DNA of 36,750 nucleotides from Deltaproteobacteria bacterium (GTDB lineage Bacteria; Desulfobacterota; Desulfarculia; Adiutricales; Adiutricaceae), in the NCBI GenBank assembly GCA_031269485.1, contig JAISZC010000079.1:1-36750 (forward strand). Reading direction: 5' to 3'. The notes under the pieces were generated by a model. The model saw nothing but the letters and a program-made list of their open reading frames with translations, had not been told where the DNA came from and searched no databases. Of the stretch, positions 16,215-23,948 are shown one piece after another. Position numbers and translations under genes: made by a program. The stretch's first letter is position 1. Each line of letters starts with the position of its first letter.

Positions 16215-17215
16215 AAAAGGTTAACTTGTTTTATTCTGTACAAATAATAAAATTAATATACTAATGCCATAATTTCTAATCTTCGTGTTCAGATGACAAT
16301 GAACTTCATATGGTGATTATACGGAATATTGGCCAAGACGGCCCCAAAATTCTCTTAAAATAAATTGGCATCTTTGGCGGAAAAGGCCGACAACGCAGCC
16401 ATGACCTGAATCAGTGTCTTAGCGGATCATCAAAAGACTCTTTAAAATCGAGCAATAACGACGTCATAGATGCTTTAATTTTTAAATTTAATAATATAAA
16501 TGATATTTAGAGGCTAAATTTTCTATATCATCCAAACAGTCAGATAGCCGGGCTGAAATATTAATGCAGCACGCTTTAATTCACCTATATTTACAATATT
16601 AAAATTAATATTTCTATGATCGCCAATTTATTTTTAAAATAATTAAAATTTATTCTACGATCTTTAATTAATTTAATAAAAAAATGACAGCGAGCCTGAT
16701 TATAAAAAAATATCTAATTTACTTTTATTAGTAATTTAGAACTGATCAGTGATTAAATACTCAAGTTTCACCATCCCACGAGTAACTATTATAGATATCG
16801 AGAATTTTATTTCTCAAATCGGTCATAATGTCAGTTGGAAATAACCTTTTTCTGTTTATATTTATCAAATAAATCTTTCGAAATATTCAAAAAAAATTAA
16901 TTAATATATTGTATAACCGCAGATAGTTAGGTATTATTTTTATAATTATATTATTAAATTTATTAAAAGAAAAAAATTAAAAATATTTTGGCAAATCTAT
17001 TAATTTCAGTGTTAAAACAAACCATTTAGTACATTTAGTTGTTTTTAACATATAGGAAAAGTTTTTAAGAATTTCTCGAATATTATTAGTCAACTCATAT
17101 TAATTAAGTCAACGAGCTCAATTTAATCCATAATATTAGCATTGTATTCGTTTTATGTTCTAATTTTGCTAATTATGAGCTTCTCTTTTCGATAAAACAT
17201 CTAAAGTTAAAAAAC
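16215..17215 (-). pseudogene. Relic of an AAA-ATPase-like / PD-(D/E)XK nuclease family protein (PF09820 + PF08011 type)
   Basis: Minus-strand translation, reading through stops and a few frame changes, yields blocks in the order expected for this family. They are YELTNNIREILKNF with LKTTKCTKWFVLT (near 17105-17000); LRNKILDIYNSYSWDGET then stop, VFNH, stop, SVLNY (near 16830-16720), equivalent to WYNGYSWDG...VYNPFSVLNYF; ELKRAALIFQPGYLTV (near 16585-16535), equivalent to LLFQTGYLTI; SLLLDFKESFDDPLR (near 16465-16415); and LANIPYNHHMKF (near 16335-16300), equivalent to FFAGIPYD. At least eight stops and several frameshifts interrupt it. Intact members are common in gut anaerobes, often in many copies, and are thought to be mobile or defence-related. 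The identification is motif-based. 17216-17437 is AT-rich and may hold the unreadable N-terminus. Confidence 0.65.
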
Positions 17216-17437
17216 CAACTTAATAATTTTATTAACTTTAACATTTAAAGTTTTTATATTAGCCTTAATTCATGATCATCTAGTCCCTATTGTTGTTTTA
17301 TGTTAGCTTTTATTCTAATAAACATACAATTAAATTTCTTTTTTTTACATAAAAATACTCATTCTAGTTTTTATTAATCAAGTTGCTTTGAATAAAACTA
17401 TGTTTAACCCTCCAAGGCGAGCGATATGACAAAAATA

Positions 17438-17722
17438 TCATTTGAAGGCCGCTCTGAGTCGCACAATGTTGACTTTGGGCGGATCTAACCCATCTTCGGC
17501 TAGCTCAGCTGCGTAGGCCTCCAAAGCCGCCTCGGCGGCCACGAGTTCTAGATCGTTTTGGACTTCCAGTCGGAGGGCTCCTTCGGCTAGGAGCACGGTA
17601 TACTGATCACGTAGGCGTCCCAAGGCCTTAAGGACTCTCAGGGAGCCCTTTTCTGGATCTTCCAAGGCATTTTTAGCCTCTTGCAAAGTTATATCATCTA
17701 AACTATTGCCTGTATCGGACAT
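17438..17722 (-). CDS. Small helical protein of unknown function
   Basis: This 94-residue acidic protein starts at the ATG at 17722 after AAAGGCG (seven bases away). It has no signal peptide or membrane segment and no Cys. Residues 10-80 are Leu/Ala/Glu-rich (TLQEAKNALEDPE, LRVLKALGRLRDQYTVLLAEG, LVAAEAALEAYAAELAEDGL), predicting two or three amphipathic helices or a short coiled coil. The C-terminus is basic-hydrophobic (VNIVRLRAAFK). Its codon use is mixed, less GC-biased than the core genes. It sits between an AT-rich relic and a lipoprotein, all on the minus strand, with a (GATT)6 microsatellite in its leader. I do not recognise the family. The start site and composition make it likely real. 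Confidence 0.65.
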   Translation of the reverse strand: MSDTGNSLDDITLQEAKNALEDPEKGSLRVLKALGRLRDQYTVLLAEGALRLEVQNDLELVAAEAALEAYAAELAEDGLDPPKVNIVRLRAAFK

Positions 17723-17766
17723 TTTTTCGCCTTTCTAGGCCTGAACCGGCCGACAGTGGAATGAAT

Positions 17767-17790
17767 GATTGATTGATTGATTGATTGATT
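17767..17790 (+). repeat. Tetranucleotide microsatellite (GATT)6
   Basis: Six perfect GATT units lie 45-68 bases upstream of the ATG of the small minus-strand gene at 17438-17722. Read on the gene's sense strand the unit is AATC. Confidence 0.95.
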
Positions 17791-17885
17791 GTCGGCCATC
17801 TGTCCTGATCTGGTTAGATGGCGTTTCAGGCCAAAGTTATAACTTATAAAGCAGACTGCCTTAAAATAATAGCTCCCACGACGAT

Positions 17886-18473
17886 TTATTGATAAAAAGG
17901 CAAATCGTCCAAAGGCGCCGTCCGGAAGCTCTTCAGACGCTTTTCGGTCTCCCGGTCCAAGCCCAATGGTCTGGGCGAGCGCCAAGTTCCGACTTTGGTC
18001 TCGTCAACCACCCCCAAAATGTACAGAGGCGGTTCGACGTCGGTCCATTCCAAGCGGGGCGTCGCCAGCGCCAGCCGGCCTTCGTGGTCCAAGACGTACA
18101 CAGCCAAAGCCGCCCCGCCGTCGCCAAAAATGGTCCCCTGGCCCCGGCCGCGGACGGCGACCAGTCCCGCCGAGCCCTGCCAACGGCGCTCGGTCCAGTA
18201 ACGGTACCGGACCGCCGCCGACCTCGCCGGCCCCAAAAAAAGCATCTTCAGGTCGGGATCGCCCAAGGCCTTGGCCAGTTGAGCGGCCAACTCGGCTTGG
18301 GAGGCCGGGGCCGGATCTTGGCTCTGGCGGGCGGGCGGCGCCGGGCCGCAGTTGCCTCCGGGCGCGGCGCCCGGCCCGAAGCAGCCTGAGACGACCAGAC
18401 ACAGCGCCGCCGTCGAGAGCCTCTTAATTATTTTTTGGTTTAATTTTTTAATTTTTATTAAAATTTGGATCAC
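17886..18473 (-). CDS. Predicted lipoprotein of unknown function
   Basis: The product has a basic N-region (IKIKKLNQKIIKRL), a hydrophobic core (STAALCLVV) and the lipobox VSGC, then a Pro/Gln/Ala linker and a domain of about 125 residues rich in strands (VRYRYWTERRWQGSAGLVAV, LAVYVLDHEGRLALATPRLEW). It ends in APLDDLPFYQ. I chose the GTG at 18473 as the nearest start giving a normal lipoprotein signal. The ribosome-binding site is poor, and the frame is open to 18641, so the start is uncertain. The signal-peptide DNA is a short AT-rich patch inside GC-rich sequence. The family was not recognised; it is probably an envelope protein. Confidence 0.7.
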   Translation of the reverse strand: MIQILIKIKKLNQKIIKRLSTAALCLVVSGCFGPGAAPGGNCGPAPPARQSQDPAPASQAELAAQLAKALGDPDLKMLFLGPARSAAVRYRYWTERRWQGSAGLVAVRGRGQGTIFGDGGAALAVYVLDHEGRLALATPRLEWTDVEPPLYILGVVDETKVGTWRSPRPLGLDRETEKRLKSFRTAPLDDLPFYQ

Positions 18474-18681
18474 GACCGCCCCTGAGAGGCCTAAAAAAAC
18501 GAAGAACACCGGACAGACACGAAGGGAGACGCGACGGCAGAACGACGCCCAGCCGGCGTCCCTCCCCGGCGACTCCGCCTTGGGGCTGCATTCCTGGCGC
18601 CCGGTCGCCGGCGCGACAGCTGCCGCGGACGCCGCCGCCACATTGGTCGCCGTCGAAAACGTCGAATTTCCAAAACGGCAG

Positions 18682-18708
18682 TTTATAAAATTTACCTAAT
18701 AATTTCCA
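18682..18708 (-). promoter_or_regulatory. Possible promoter for the lipoprotein at 17886-18473
   Basis: On the minus strand TTGGAA (18708-18703) is followed after 15-16 bases by TATAAA (18687-18682). It would leave an about 200-base leader if the GTG at 18473 is the true start. The call is consensus-based only. Confidence 0.35.
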
Positions 18709-19045
18709 AAGCTTGAATTAAAAAACGCAATCAGGTCGACGCGCGGGCCGCCTCGACCGCGCCGCCCTGGGACGTTCTTCAAACTGGCGGGGTCCCCGCC
18801 GGCTCGCAGGCTCTCGGCAGGCGTCGCGCCAACGCCTCCGCCGGAGCGCGGATTTTATTCCAGCTTGAACATTATATCATAGAGCCGGCCGGCGGCGGGC
18901 GTCGTGTGGACATTGGCAGCCCTCTGAGGTAGAATCATCCAGCTCAGGCCCCTCGCCGGAAGGGAGCCAGGCGGGCCGCCGCGGCGGCCAAGTCGCTCGG
19001 CCGCCTCCGGCCGTCGAGCTCATCGAGGCCTGGCCGGAAACCCCA
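18709..19045. other. Divergent spacer upstream of lepB
   Basis: GC-rich DNA with only short chance frames (for example 18877-19062 minus). It should hold the lepB promoter; an AT-rich patch at about 18863-18880 (TTGAACATTATATCAT) is the most promoter-like spot, but spacing is not consensus. Confidence 0.4.
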
Positions 19046-19744
19046 ATGAAGAAAAAAGACAAAAAGAAAAAGTCGCTCCCAAACGCCGCCGCTCAGGCGG
19101 CGGCCGTCGCCGCGCCGGCGTCTGCGCCGCCCGTCGCCGGCTGGCGTCTGCAAGTTTGGGAATACGGCAAGGCCATCGCCCTGGCCGTCGTGCTGGCCTT
19201 GTTCATTCGCTCGTTCATCGTCCAGGCTTTCCACATTCCCTCCAGCTCCATGGTGCCGACCTTTTTGGAAGGCGACCGGGTGCTGGTGACCAAATTTTCC
19301 TTTGGACTGCGCAATCCTTTCACCAACCAAGTGCTGTTCGGGTCAGGCCGCCCCCAAAGAGGCGACGTGGTCATATTCAAGTTTCCCAAAGATCCCAAGA
19401 CCGACTTCGTCAAGCGAGTCATGGGCCTGCCTGGCGAAACGGTTCAAATCGTCGAGGGTCGCCTCCTCGTCGACAACGTCCCCATTGACGATCCTCACGG
19501 CCACTACGACACCCCTTACCGCGTCGTCAACCGAAACTTTGGCCCGGTGACCGTGCCGGAAGGCCATTATTTCATGTTGGGCGACAACCGCGACTTCTCC
19601 AACGACTCGCGCGGCTGGGGCTTTGTGGACGCTTCGTTGCTGCGCGGCAAGGCTTGGCGCCTTTATTGGTCCTGGGACTCGACCCGAGGCCTGCCATTTT
19701 TCCAAAGGCTCAGGCTCAATCGTCTGGGCCTCAAAATAGAATAA
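19046..19744 (+). CDS. lepB: Signal peptidase I
   Basis: This inner-membrane serine protease removes signal peptides from exported proteins. A very basic, Ala-rich N-terminus ([10 protein letters not shown]) is followed by a single membrane segment (about 41-58). Then come the catalytic box [10 protein letters not shown] with nucleophile Ser68, the general-base Lys123 in [12 protein letters not shown], and the family box [16 protein letters not shown]. With 232 residues it has one membrane anchor, unlike the two of E. coli LepB, as is usual in deltaproteobacteria. No strong Shine-Dalgarno is visible before the ATG. pyrB follows 152 bases downstream with a leader ORF and terminator between them. 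Confidence 0.95.
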   Translation: MKKKDKKKKSLPNAAAQAAAVAAPASAPPVAGWRLQVWEYGKAIALAVVLALFIRSFIVQAFHIPSSSMVPTFLEGDRVLVTKFSFGLRNPFTNQVLFGSGRPQRGDVVIFKFPKDPKTDFVKRVMGLPGETVQIVEGRLLVDNVPIDDPHGHYDTPYRVVNRNFGPVTVPEGHYFMLGDNRDFSNDSRGWGFVDASLLRGKAWRLYWSWDSTRGLPFFQRLRLNRLGLKIE

Positions 19745-19747
19745 CCG

Positions 19748-19837
19748 ATGACGCGGCTGAATCAACCGCTCGTCCACTGCCCGGCGCGAGCCGAGCGCTT
19801 TCTTTTTTTCGCCTTCGCGGTCTCGGACCCCTCCTGA
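19748..19837 (+). CDS. Candidate pyrL-like leader peptide of the pyrB attenuator
   Basis: An ATG three bases after the lepB stop opens a 29-codon frame. It runs through a pyrimidine tract (19799-19810, TTTCTTTTTTTC, coding FLFF) and stops at TGA 19835-19837, which lies in the loop of the terminator hairpin before pyrB. The C-terminal part reads [16 protein letters not shown]. This matches the logic of the E. coli pyrBI leader: polymerase slows in the U-rich tract when UTP is low, and a closely following ribosome disrupts the terminator. There is no clear Shine-Dalgarno, so initiation would rely on coupling to lepB. It could be a chance frame. Confidence 0.4.
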   Translation: MTRLNQPLVHCPARAERFLFFAFAVSDPS

Positions 19838-19852
19838 GAGGGGTTTTTTTTT
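19827..19852 (+). terminator. Intrinsic terminator / possible attenuator before pyrB
   Basis: A perfect stem ACCCCTC/GAGGGGT (19827-19833 with 19838-19844), loop CTGA, is followed by an unbroken run of nine T. It ends 45 bases before the pyrB ATG. It may simply end lepB transcription, but its position and overlap with the leader ORF suit attenuation control of pyrB. Confidence 0.85.
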
Positions 19853-19896
19853 GTCCGGTCCAACATGCGCCGCGGCACGGCGCCGGAGTAGAGCCC

Positions 19897-20859
19897 ATGT
19901 CTTTGGAGAGTCTGGTCTGGCCCAAGGATCTCATCGATCTCGATCAATTGACCGCCGAGCACATCCACGCGACGCTGGACGTCGCCGAAACCTTTCGGGA
20001 AGTCTCGGAACGCGAAATAAAAAAAGTGCCCACGCTGCGCGGCAAGCTCGTGGTGCTTTTTTTTCACGAAAACTCCACCAGGACCCGCTTGAGCTTCGAA
20101 GTGGCCGCCAAGCGCCTGTCGGCCGACACCACGGCCCTGTCGGCCTCCGGCTCGTCGATGGCCAAAGGCGAGACGCTGCTGGACACGGCCCGCAACATCA
20201 TGGCCATGAATCCCGACGCCTTGGTCATGCGCCACGCGGCCTCCGGAGCTTCCTCCTTTTTGGGCCAACGTTTGGCCTGCCCGGTTCTCAACGCCGGCGA
20301 CGGGGCCCACGCCCACCCGACCCAGGCCTTGCTGGATCTGATGACCATCAGGCGCCTCAAAGGTCGCGTCGCCGGCCTCAAGGTGGCCATCATCGGCGAT
20401 CTGGCCCACAGCCGCGTGGCCCGCAGCAACATGATCGGCCTGACCCGCTTGGGGGCCAAAGTGGCCGTGGCCGGTCCGCCCTCGATGCTGGTCGGCGGCT
20501 TGGCCGAAGAATACGGCGTTTCGGTCCACACCCGGCCCGAGCCGGCCGTCGAGGGGGCCGACGCGGTGATCATGCTGCGCATCCAGCTCGAACGGCAATC
20601 CGGCCGGCTCTTCCCTGGCGCCCGCGAGTACGCCCGAGTCTACGGCCTCAATCTCGAGCGCTTGGCCCTGGCCAAGCCCGACTGTCTGGTGCTGCACCCC
20701 GGTCCGGTCAACCAAGGCGTCGAGATGACCCCGGAAGTCTACGATCACCCGCGCTCGGTCATCCTCGAGCAGGTGACCAACGGCGTGGCGGTGCGCATGG
20801 CTCTTTTGTATCTGCTTATTGACAACGCCGAGCGCCGGACGCCGGCCGAGAGGTCATAA
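19897..20859 (+). CDS. pyrB: Aspartate carbamoyltransferase catalytic subunit
   Basis: It condenses carbamoyl phosphate with aspartate, the committed step of pyrimidine synthesis. The carbamoyl-phosphate motif is [12 protein letters not shown] (58-69). [11 protein letters not shown] follows, with the aspartate-side loop RIQLERQ and [13 protein letters not shown] near the end. The start ATG at 19897 is preceded by GGAG; the upstream open frame reaches into lepB and is not coding. At 320 residues it is a normal catalytic chain, and no pyrI regulatory gene is adjacent. pyrC follows 194 bases downstream in the same direction. Confidence 0.96.
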   Translation: MSLESLVWPKDLIDLDQLTAEHIHATLDVAETFREVSEREIKKVPTLRGKLVVLFFHENSTRTRLSFEVAAKRLSADTTALSASGSSMAKGETLLDTARNIMAMNPDALVMRHAASGASSFLGQRLACPVLNAGDGAHAHPTQALLDLMTIRRLKGRVAGLKVAIIGDLAHSRVARSNMIGLTRLGAKVAVAGPPSMLVGGLAEEYGVSVHTRPEPAVEGADAVIMLRIQLERQSGRLFPGAREYARVYGLNLERLALAKPDCLVLHPGPVNQGVEMTPEVYDHPRSVILEQVTNGVAVRMALLYLLIDNAERRTPAERS

Positions 20860-20936
20860 GCGGCCGAAGCCGGTCGTCGGTCAGCCCGCTTTTTTGCCGC
20901 TTCGAGGCGCCGGCCTTTTCCGCTCCGGTCTTTTTT

Positions 20937-20964
20937 CGCTCTTGCCTTTTCGCTCTTGCCTTTT
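20937..20964 (+). repeat. Direct repeat in the pyrB-pyrC spacer
   Basis: Two perfect tandem copies of CGCTCTTGCCTTTT lie in a pyrimidine-rich stretch (20890-20990) with several further CTTTT/CGCT words. No terminator hairpin is formed. Confidence 0.8.
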
Positions 20965-21022
20965 CGCATATGGCCTTTTTCGCTCTTTCGCCAGCCGCGA
21001 GACTTTCCCGCGGCCCAGCTTC

Positions 21023-21056
21023 AAGGAGGTGCGGCCCCCGCGGGGGCCGGCTTATG
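21023..21056 (+). promoter_or_regulatory. pyrC ribosome-binding site separated from the start codon by a hairpin
   Basis: A perfect AAGGAGGT (21023-21030) lies 23 bases before the ATG at 21054, too far for normal use. Between them CGGCCCC (21032-21038) pairs perfectly with GGGGCCG (21043-21049) around the loop CGCG. Folding the hairpin leaves five unpaired bases (G, then GCTT) between the Shine-Dalgarno and ATG, which is optimal spacing. No nearer Shine-Dalgarno and no in-frame start close to the AAGGAGGT is seen. Confidence 0.75.
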
Positions 21057-22349
21057 CCCCAACGCCCCATCATCGTCAAAAACGGCCGCCTGATCGACCC
21101 GGTCCAGGGCTTCGACGGACCGGCCGACCTGCTGCTGGCCGACGGGCGGGTGGCCGCCGTCGCCGGCCCCGGCGCCATCCCTGCCGAAGACCGCCTCGTC
21201 TTCGACGCCCAGGGCCTGTGGGTCTTGCCCGGCCTCATCGACATGCACGTGCACCTGCGCGATCCGGGCCACGAGCACAAAGAAGACCTGGTCTCCGGCC
21301 TGGCCGCAGCGGCCGCCGGCGGCTTCTGCGCCGTGCTGGCCATGCCCAACACCTCCCCGCCCGTCGATCAGGCTGACTTGGTCAAGAGCCTCGTCGCCCG
21401 CGGGGCCCAAGCCGGCGGCGCCCGCCTGATGCAAAGCGCGGCCTTGACCAAAGGCCGCCTAGGCCAGGAGCTGACCGAATACGACGCTCTCAAGCGGGCC
21501 GGGGCGGCCGCCCTCACCGACGACGGCAGCTGGGTGGCCGACGCCGCGGTCATGCGCCGGGCGCTGGACTACGCCCACGTCTGCGATCTGCTGCCGCTGA
21601 GCCATGCCCAGGAGCCCACGTTGGCGCCCGGCGGGCTCATCCACGAGGGTCGGGTCTCGACCCGGCTGGGCCTGCCCGGCCAGCCGGCCCAGGTCGAGGA
21701 AATGGCCATTTTCAGGGATCTGGCCCTGGTGAGGCTGACGGGCAAGCCTTTGCACATCTGCCACGTCTCGACCGCCTCGGGCCTGGCCCTCATCCGGGCG
21801 GCCAAGGCTGAAGGTCTGCCGGTCTCCTGCGAGACGGCCCCGCACTATCTTTTTTTGACCGACGAGGATGTAGGCGAATACGACGCCAACTTCAAAATCA
21901 ATCCGCCTCTGCGCGCTGCGGCCGATCGGGAGGCCTTGCGGCAGGGCTTGGCCGACGGAACCATCGACGTGGTGGCCACCGACCACGCGCCCCACTCGTC
22001 GCTGGAAAAGGAAGTCGAATTCTCCGACGCCGCCTTCGGGGCCATCGGCCTGGAAACGGCCTTGCCGTTGACGTTGGAGCTGTTGAGAGCTTTGGCGCTG
22101 CCGCCTTCAAGGCTGGCGGAGGCGCTTTCGGCCCAGCCGGCCAAGCTCTTGAAGCTCCCCGGCGGCACGCTGCGGCCTGGCGCCCCGGCCGACGTGACGC
22201 TGGTCGATCCTCAGGAGGCGTTCGTCTATCGAGTGGCGGAATCCCTCTCCAAGAGCCGCAACAGCCCCTTCGACGGCCGACGTTTCCAGGGCCGGGCCGC
22301 GGCCGTCATCGTCGACGGCGAAATTCGCTGGCGTCGGCCGACGCTTTGA
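21054..22349 (+). CDS. pyrC: Dihydroorotase (class I)
   Basis: This zinc enzyme cyclises carbamoyl aspartate to dihydroorotate. Metal and catalytic motifs of the class I family are present: DMHVHLRDPG (His65, His67), MPNTSPP, TDDG, the metal His in HICHVSTA, and ATDHAPHS with the catalytic Asp. It ends in NSPFDGRRFQGRAAAVIVDG as in other bacterial class I enzymes. It is 431 residues from the ATG at 21054; the frame is open upstream to 20970, but without motif support. It is downstream of pyrB, and in some bacteria class I PyrC assembles with PyrB. Translation initiation seems to depend on the hairpin-bridged ribosome-binding site. Confidence 0.95.
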   Translation: MPQRPIIVKNGRLIDPVQGFDGPADLLLADGRVAAVAGPGAIPAEDRLVFDAQGLWVLPGLIDMHVHLRDPGHEHKEDLVSGLAAAAAGGFCAVLAMPNTSPPVDQADLVKSLVARGAQAGGARLMQSAALTKGRLGQELTEYDALKRAGAAALTDDGSWVADAAVMRRALDYAHVCDLLPLSHAQEPTLAPGGLIHEGRVSTRLGLPGQPAQVEEMAIFRDLALVRLTGKPLHICHVSTASGLALIRAAKAEGLPVSCETAPHYLFLTDEDVGEYDANFKINPPLRAAADREALRQGLADGTIDVVATDHAPHSSLEKEVEFSDAAFGAIGLETALPLTLELLRALALPPSRLAEALSAQPAKLLKLPGGTLRPGAPADVTLVDPQEAFVYRVAESLSKSRNSPFDGRRFQGRAAAVIVDGEIRWRRPTL

Positions 22350-22478
22350 CGAACGCCCCGACGCCTTCGGCCGCCGACGCCGACAGAGTCTTGGCGGCCG
22401 GCTGACTGTCGAAGGTTTTGACTCAAACGCGCTTCCTGTTCAGGCCGGCGCCCAAACAAACGGCCATAAAAGCAAGAC

Positions 22479-22625
22479 GGCGGATCCTTTCGGATCCGCC
22501 GCTAAATAGGCAGGCGACGGGGCACGCCCCGTCTGTAATGGAATGGAATATGTGCAGTCGTATAATAGGCAGGATACCAATAAAGGTTGGTACTGAAATT
22601 GGATCGGAATAGGCGATCGGTCGCC
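22479..22625. repeat. Cluster of four hairpins joined by ATAGGC(A/G) links
   Basis: Four inverted repeats follow one another. GGCGGATCC/GGATCCGCC (22479-22487 with 22492-22500, loop TTTC); GACGGGGC/GCCCCGTC (22516-22523 with 22526-22533); TACCAA/TTGGTA (22575-22580 with 22587-22592); GGCGA/TCGCC (22612-22616 with 22621-22625). The word ATAGGC(A/G)(G) occurs near 22506, 22565 and 22610, once before each of the last three. None is followed by a T run on either strand, so they are not ordinary terminators. It lies 130 bases past pyrC and could be a structured RNA or a mobile palindromic element. Confidence 0.6.
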
Positions 22626-23209
22626 CGACCCCATTTCTCAGCCTTGAGCCTCGCCCGCAGGGCGCCCAGCCACGGCGCTCCGCTTGGGCCCTTGCGGGCC
22701 CCGGGTTCGGCCGGCAGCCTGAGAAAGACCTCGGGAGCCGCTGCCTTTCGGCCGTTTTTCCCTCCGTCAATTATAAGATAAACACTCTTTAGCCCAAATC
22801 AACCCCCGGCGAAAAATTTATTTTCGCCTGCTCGGACCAACCGGCGCCACGCCAGCCGCCAAAGTCCGCTCCCGTCGAGGCTTGCGGCGATTGGGGGGCG
22901 GCGACAGGCCGGCGACAAAAAGTCGTCGAGAAAGGCCAATGGCGCCCGGAGCCTTATGTCAAAGAGGCGCGGACAGCCCCCGGACCGCGCGGGGAGGTCC
23001 ATGGCGTTGAAAAACGCCCTGGATAGGCGGAAATGTGCTAGGATAAATCCCAGGCGCAACATTGAAATGGAGCCGCCGCCTGAGGCCGACCGTCAGGAGC
23101 CGACCGCTCGCCGCTTGCAGCCGAGCCAGGGCGCAACCTCGGCGGTAATTTTTTTACGCCTCATCCTTAAAATTTTTTAAATTCGCAAATTTCTATGCCT
23201 AGCGTGGAC
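22626..23209. other. Gene-free stretch between the hairpin cluster and the cupin gene
   Basis: No convincing gene. The minus-strand ORFs 22423-22770 and 22799-23062 look like chance frames. On the minus strand TTGATT, 16 bases, TATCTT (with an overlapping TATAAT) near 22800-22770 resembles a promoter that would read into the hairpin cluster. The last 60 bases before the cupin gene are AT-rich. Confidence 0.4.
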
Positions 23210-23221
23210 AAGGAGACCTTA

Positions 23222-23587
23222 ATGATTTTTAAAGATAAAGACGCCGTCAAGGCGACGATCGACAAAGCCAAAGGCGGAGTCGGCCAAATTTTTTCCAACA
23301 CTTTTTTGAACGACGCAAATCGTCCAGAGCGGACCAGAGCGGGCATGGTCGCCGTCAACACCTTGCCGCCCGGCGCGAGCCTGGGTTTTCACGTCCATGA
23401 GACCAACGAGGAAATATATTACTTCATCCAAGGCCAAGGCCTCTACACGGACGCCGACCGCCGGCAATATCCAATCGCCGCGGGCGATCTCACCTTGACG
23501 CGGCAAGGCGAAGGGCACGCTTTGGACAACGCTGGCGCCGAACCGCTGGTCTTTGCGGCCGTCATCATCGACGAAGGACGACCCTGA
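23222..23587 (+). CDS. Small cupin-domain protein
   Basis: The start ATG at 23222 follows AAGGAG by seven bases; an in-frame Met at 23195 lacks a site. The 121-residue product is a single cupin_2 barrel. The first metal motif is seen as GFHVHETNEEIYYFIQGQG (His, His, Glu pattern of G-x5-HxH-x3-4-E-x6-G), and the second as AAGDLTLTRQGEGHALDN with its His. Such proteins bind a metal and small ligands; the substrate is unknown. It is 361 bases before the alpha-2-macroglobulin gene and has no evident functional link with it. Confidence 0.88.
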   Translation: MIFKDKDAVKATIDKAKGGVGQIFSNTFLNDANRPERTRAGMVAVNTLPPGASLGFHVHETNEEIYYFIQGQGLYTDADRRQYPIAAGDLTLTRQGEGHALDNAGAEPLVFAAVIIDEGRP

Positions 23588-23948
23588 CCAGGACCGCGGC
23601 CGACCGCGCGACAACCGGACGCCGCCGATCGAACGGCCAACCGATCGAACGGCCAACGGAGGCGGCGGAGCGAAAGACAACTGGACGCCATGGCAGCCGC
23701 GCAAGCCAGAAACAACTTGTCGTCCGACAGACGTCGGGCCGACGGAGGTCCGGTCAAACGCGGCCCGGGCCCTGCCTCGACAGTTCGGCGCAGCCGCCGA
23801 ACGCGCTGAGCGGCGTGTTCGGCGGCCCTCGACGCGCCCGCCGGTCCGCCCGCGACGCTGGCCGCCTGGCTTGGCGCGTCGGGCGAGGCGGCCTCGCCAC
23901 CCAAACCAGACAATCAATAATATTACGCCATTTTATTTTGGAGTTTTT
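23588..23948. other. Spacer between cupin and alpha-2-macroglobulin genes
   Basis: The plus-strand frame of the macroglobulin gene is open through here from 23553, but the product is Arg/Pro/Thr-rich and lacks the signal peptide, so it is not taken as coding. It contains a perfect tandem 16-bp duplication, CCGATCGAACGGCCAA (23625-23640 and 23641-23656). The final 35 bases are AT-rich and may hold a promoter. Confidence 0.5.

Noticed and set aside
22479-22500. Intrinsic terminator for pyrC
   Set aside because: The stem is strong, but no T run follows on either strand; it belongs better to the hairpin cluster.
22799-23062. 87-codon minus-strand protein before the cupin gene
   Set aside because: It has no ribosome-binding site and an Arg-rich composition; judged a chance frame.
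23553-23948. N-terminal extension of the alpha-2-macroglobulin frame
   Set aside because: The extension would bury the lipoprotein signal peptide 132 residues inside the protein, and the ATG at 23949 has its own TTGGAG site.
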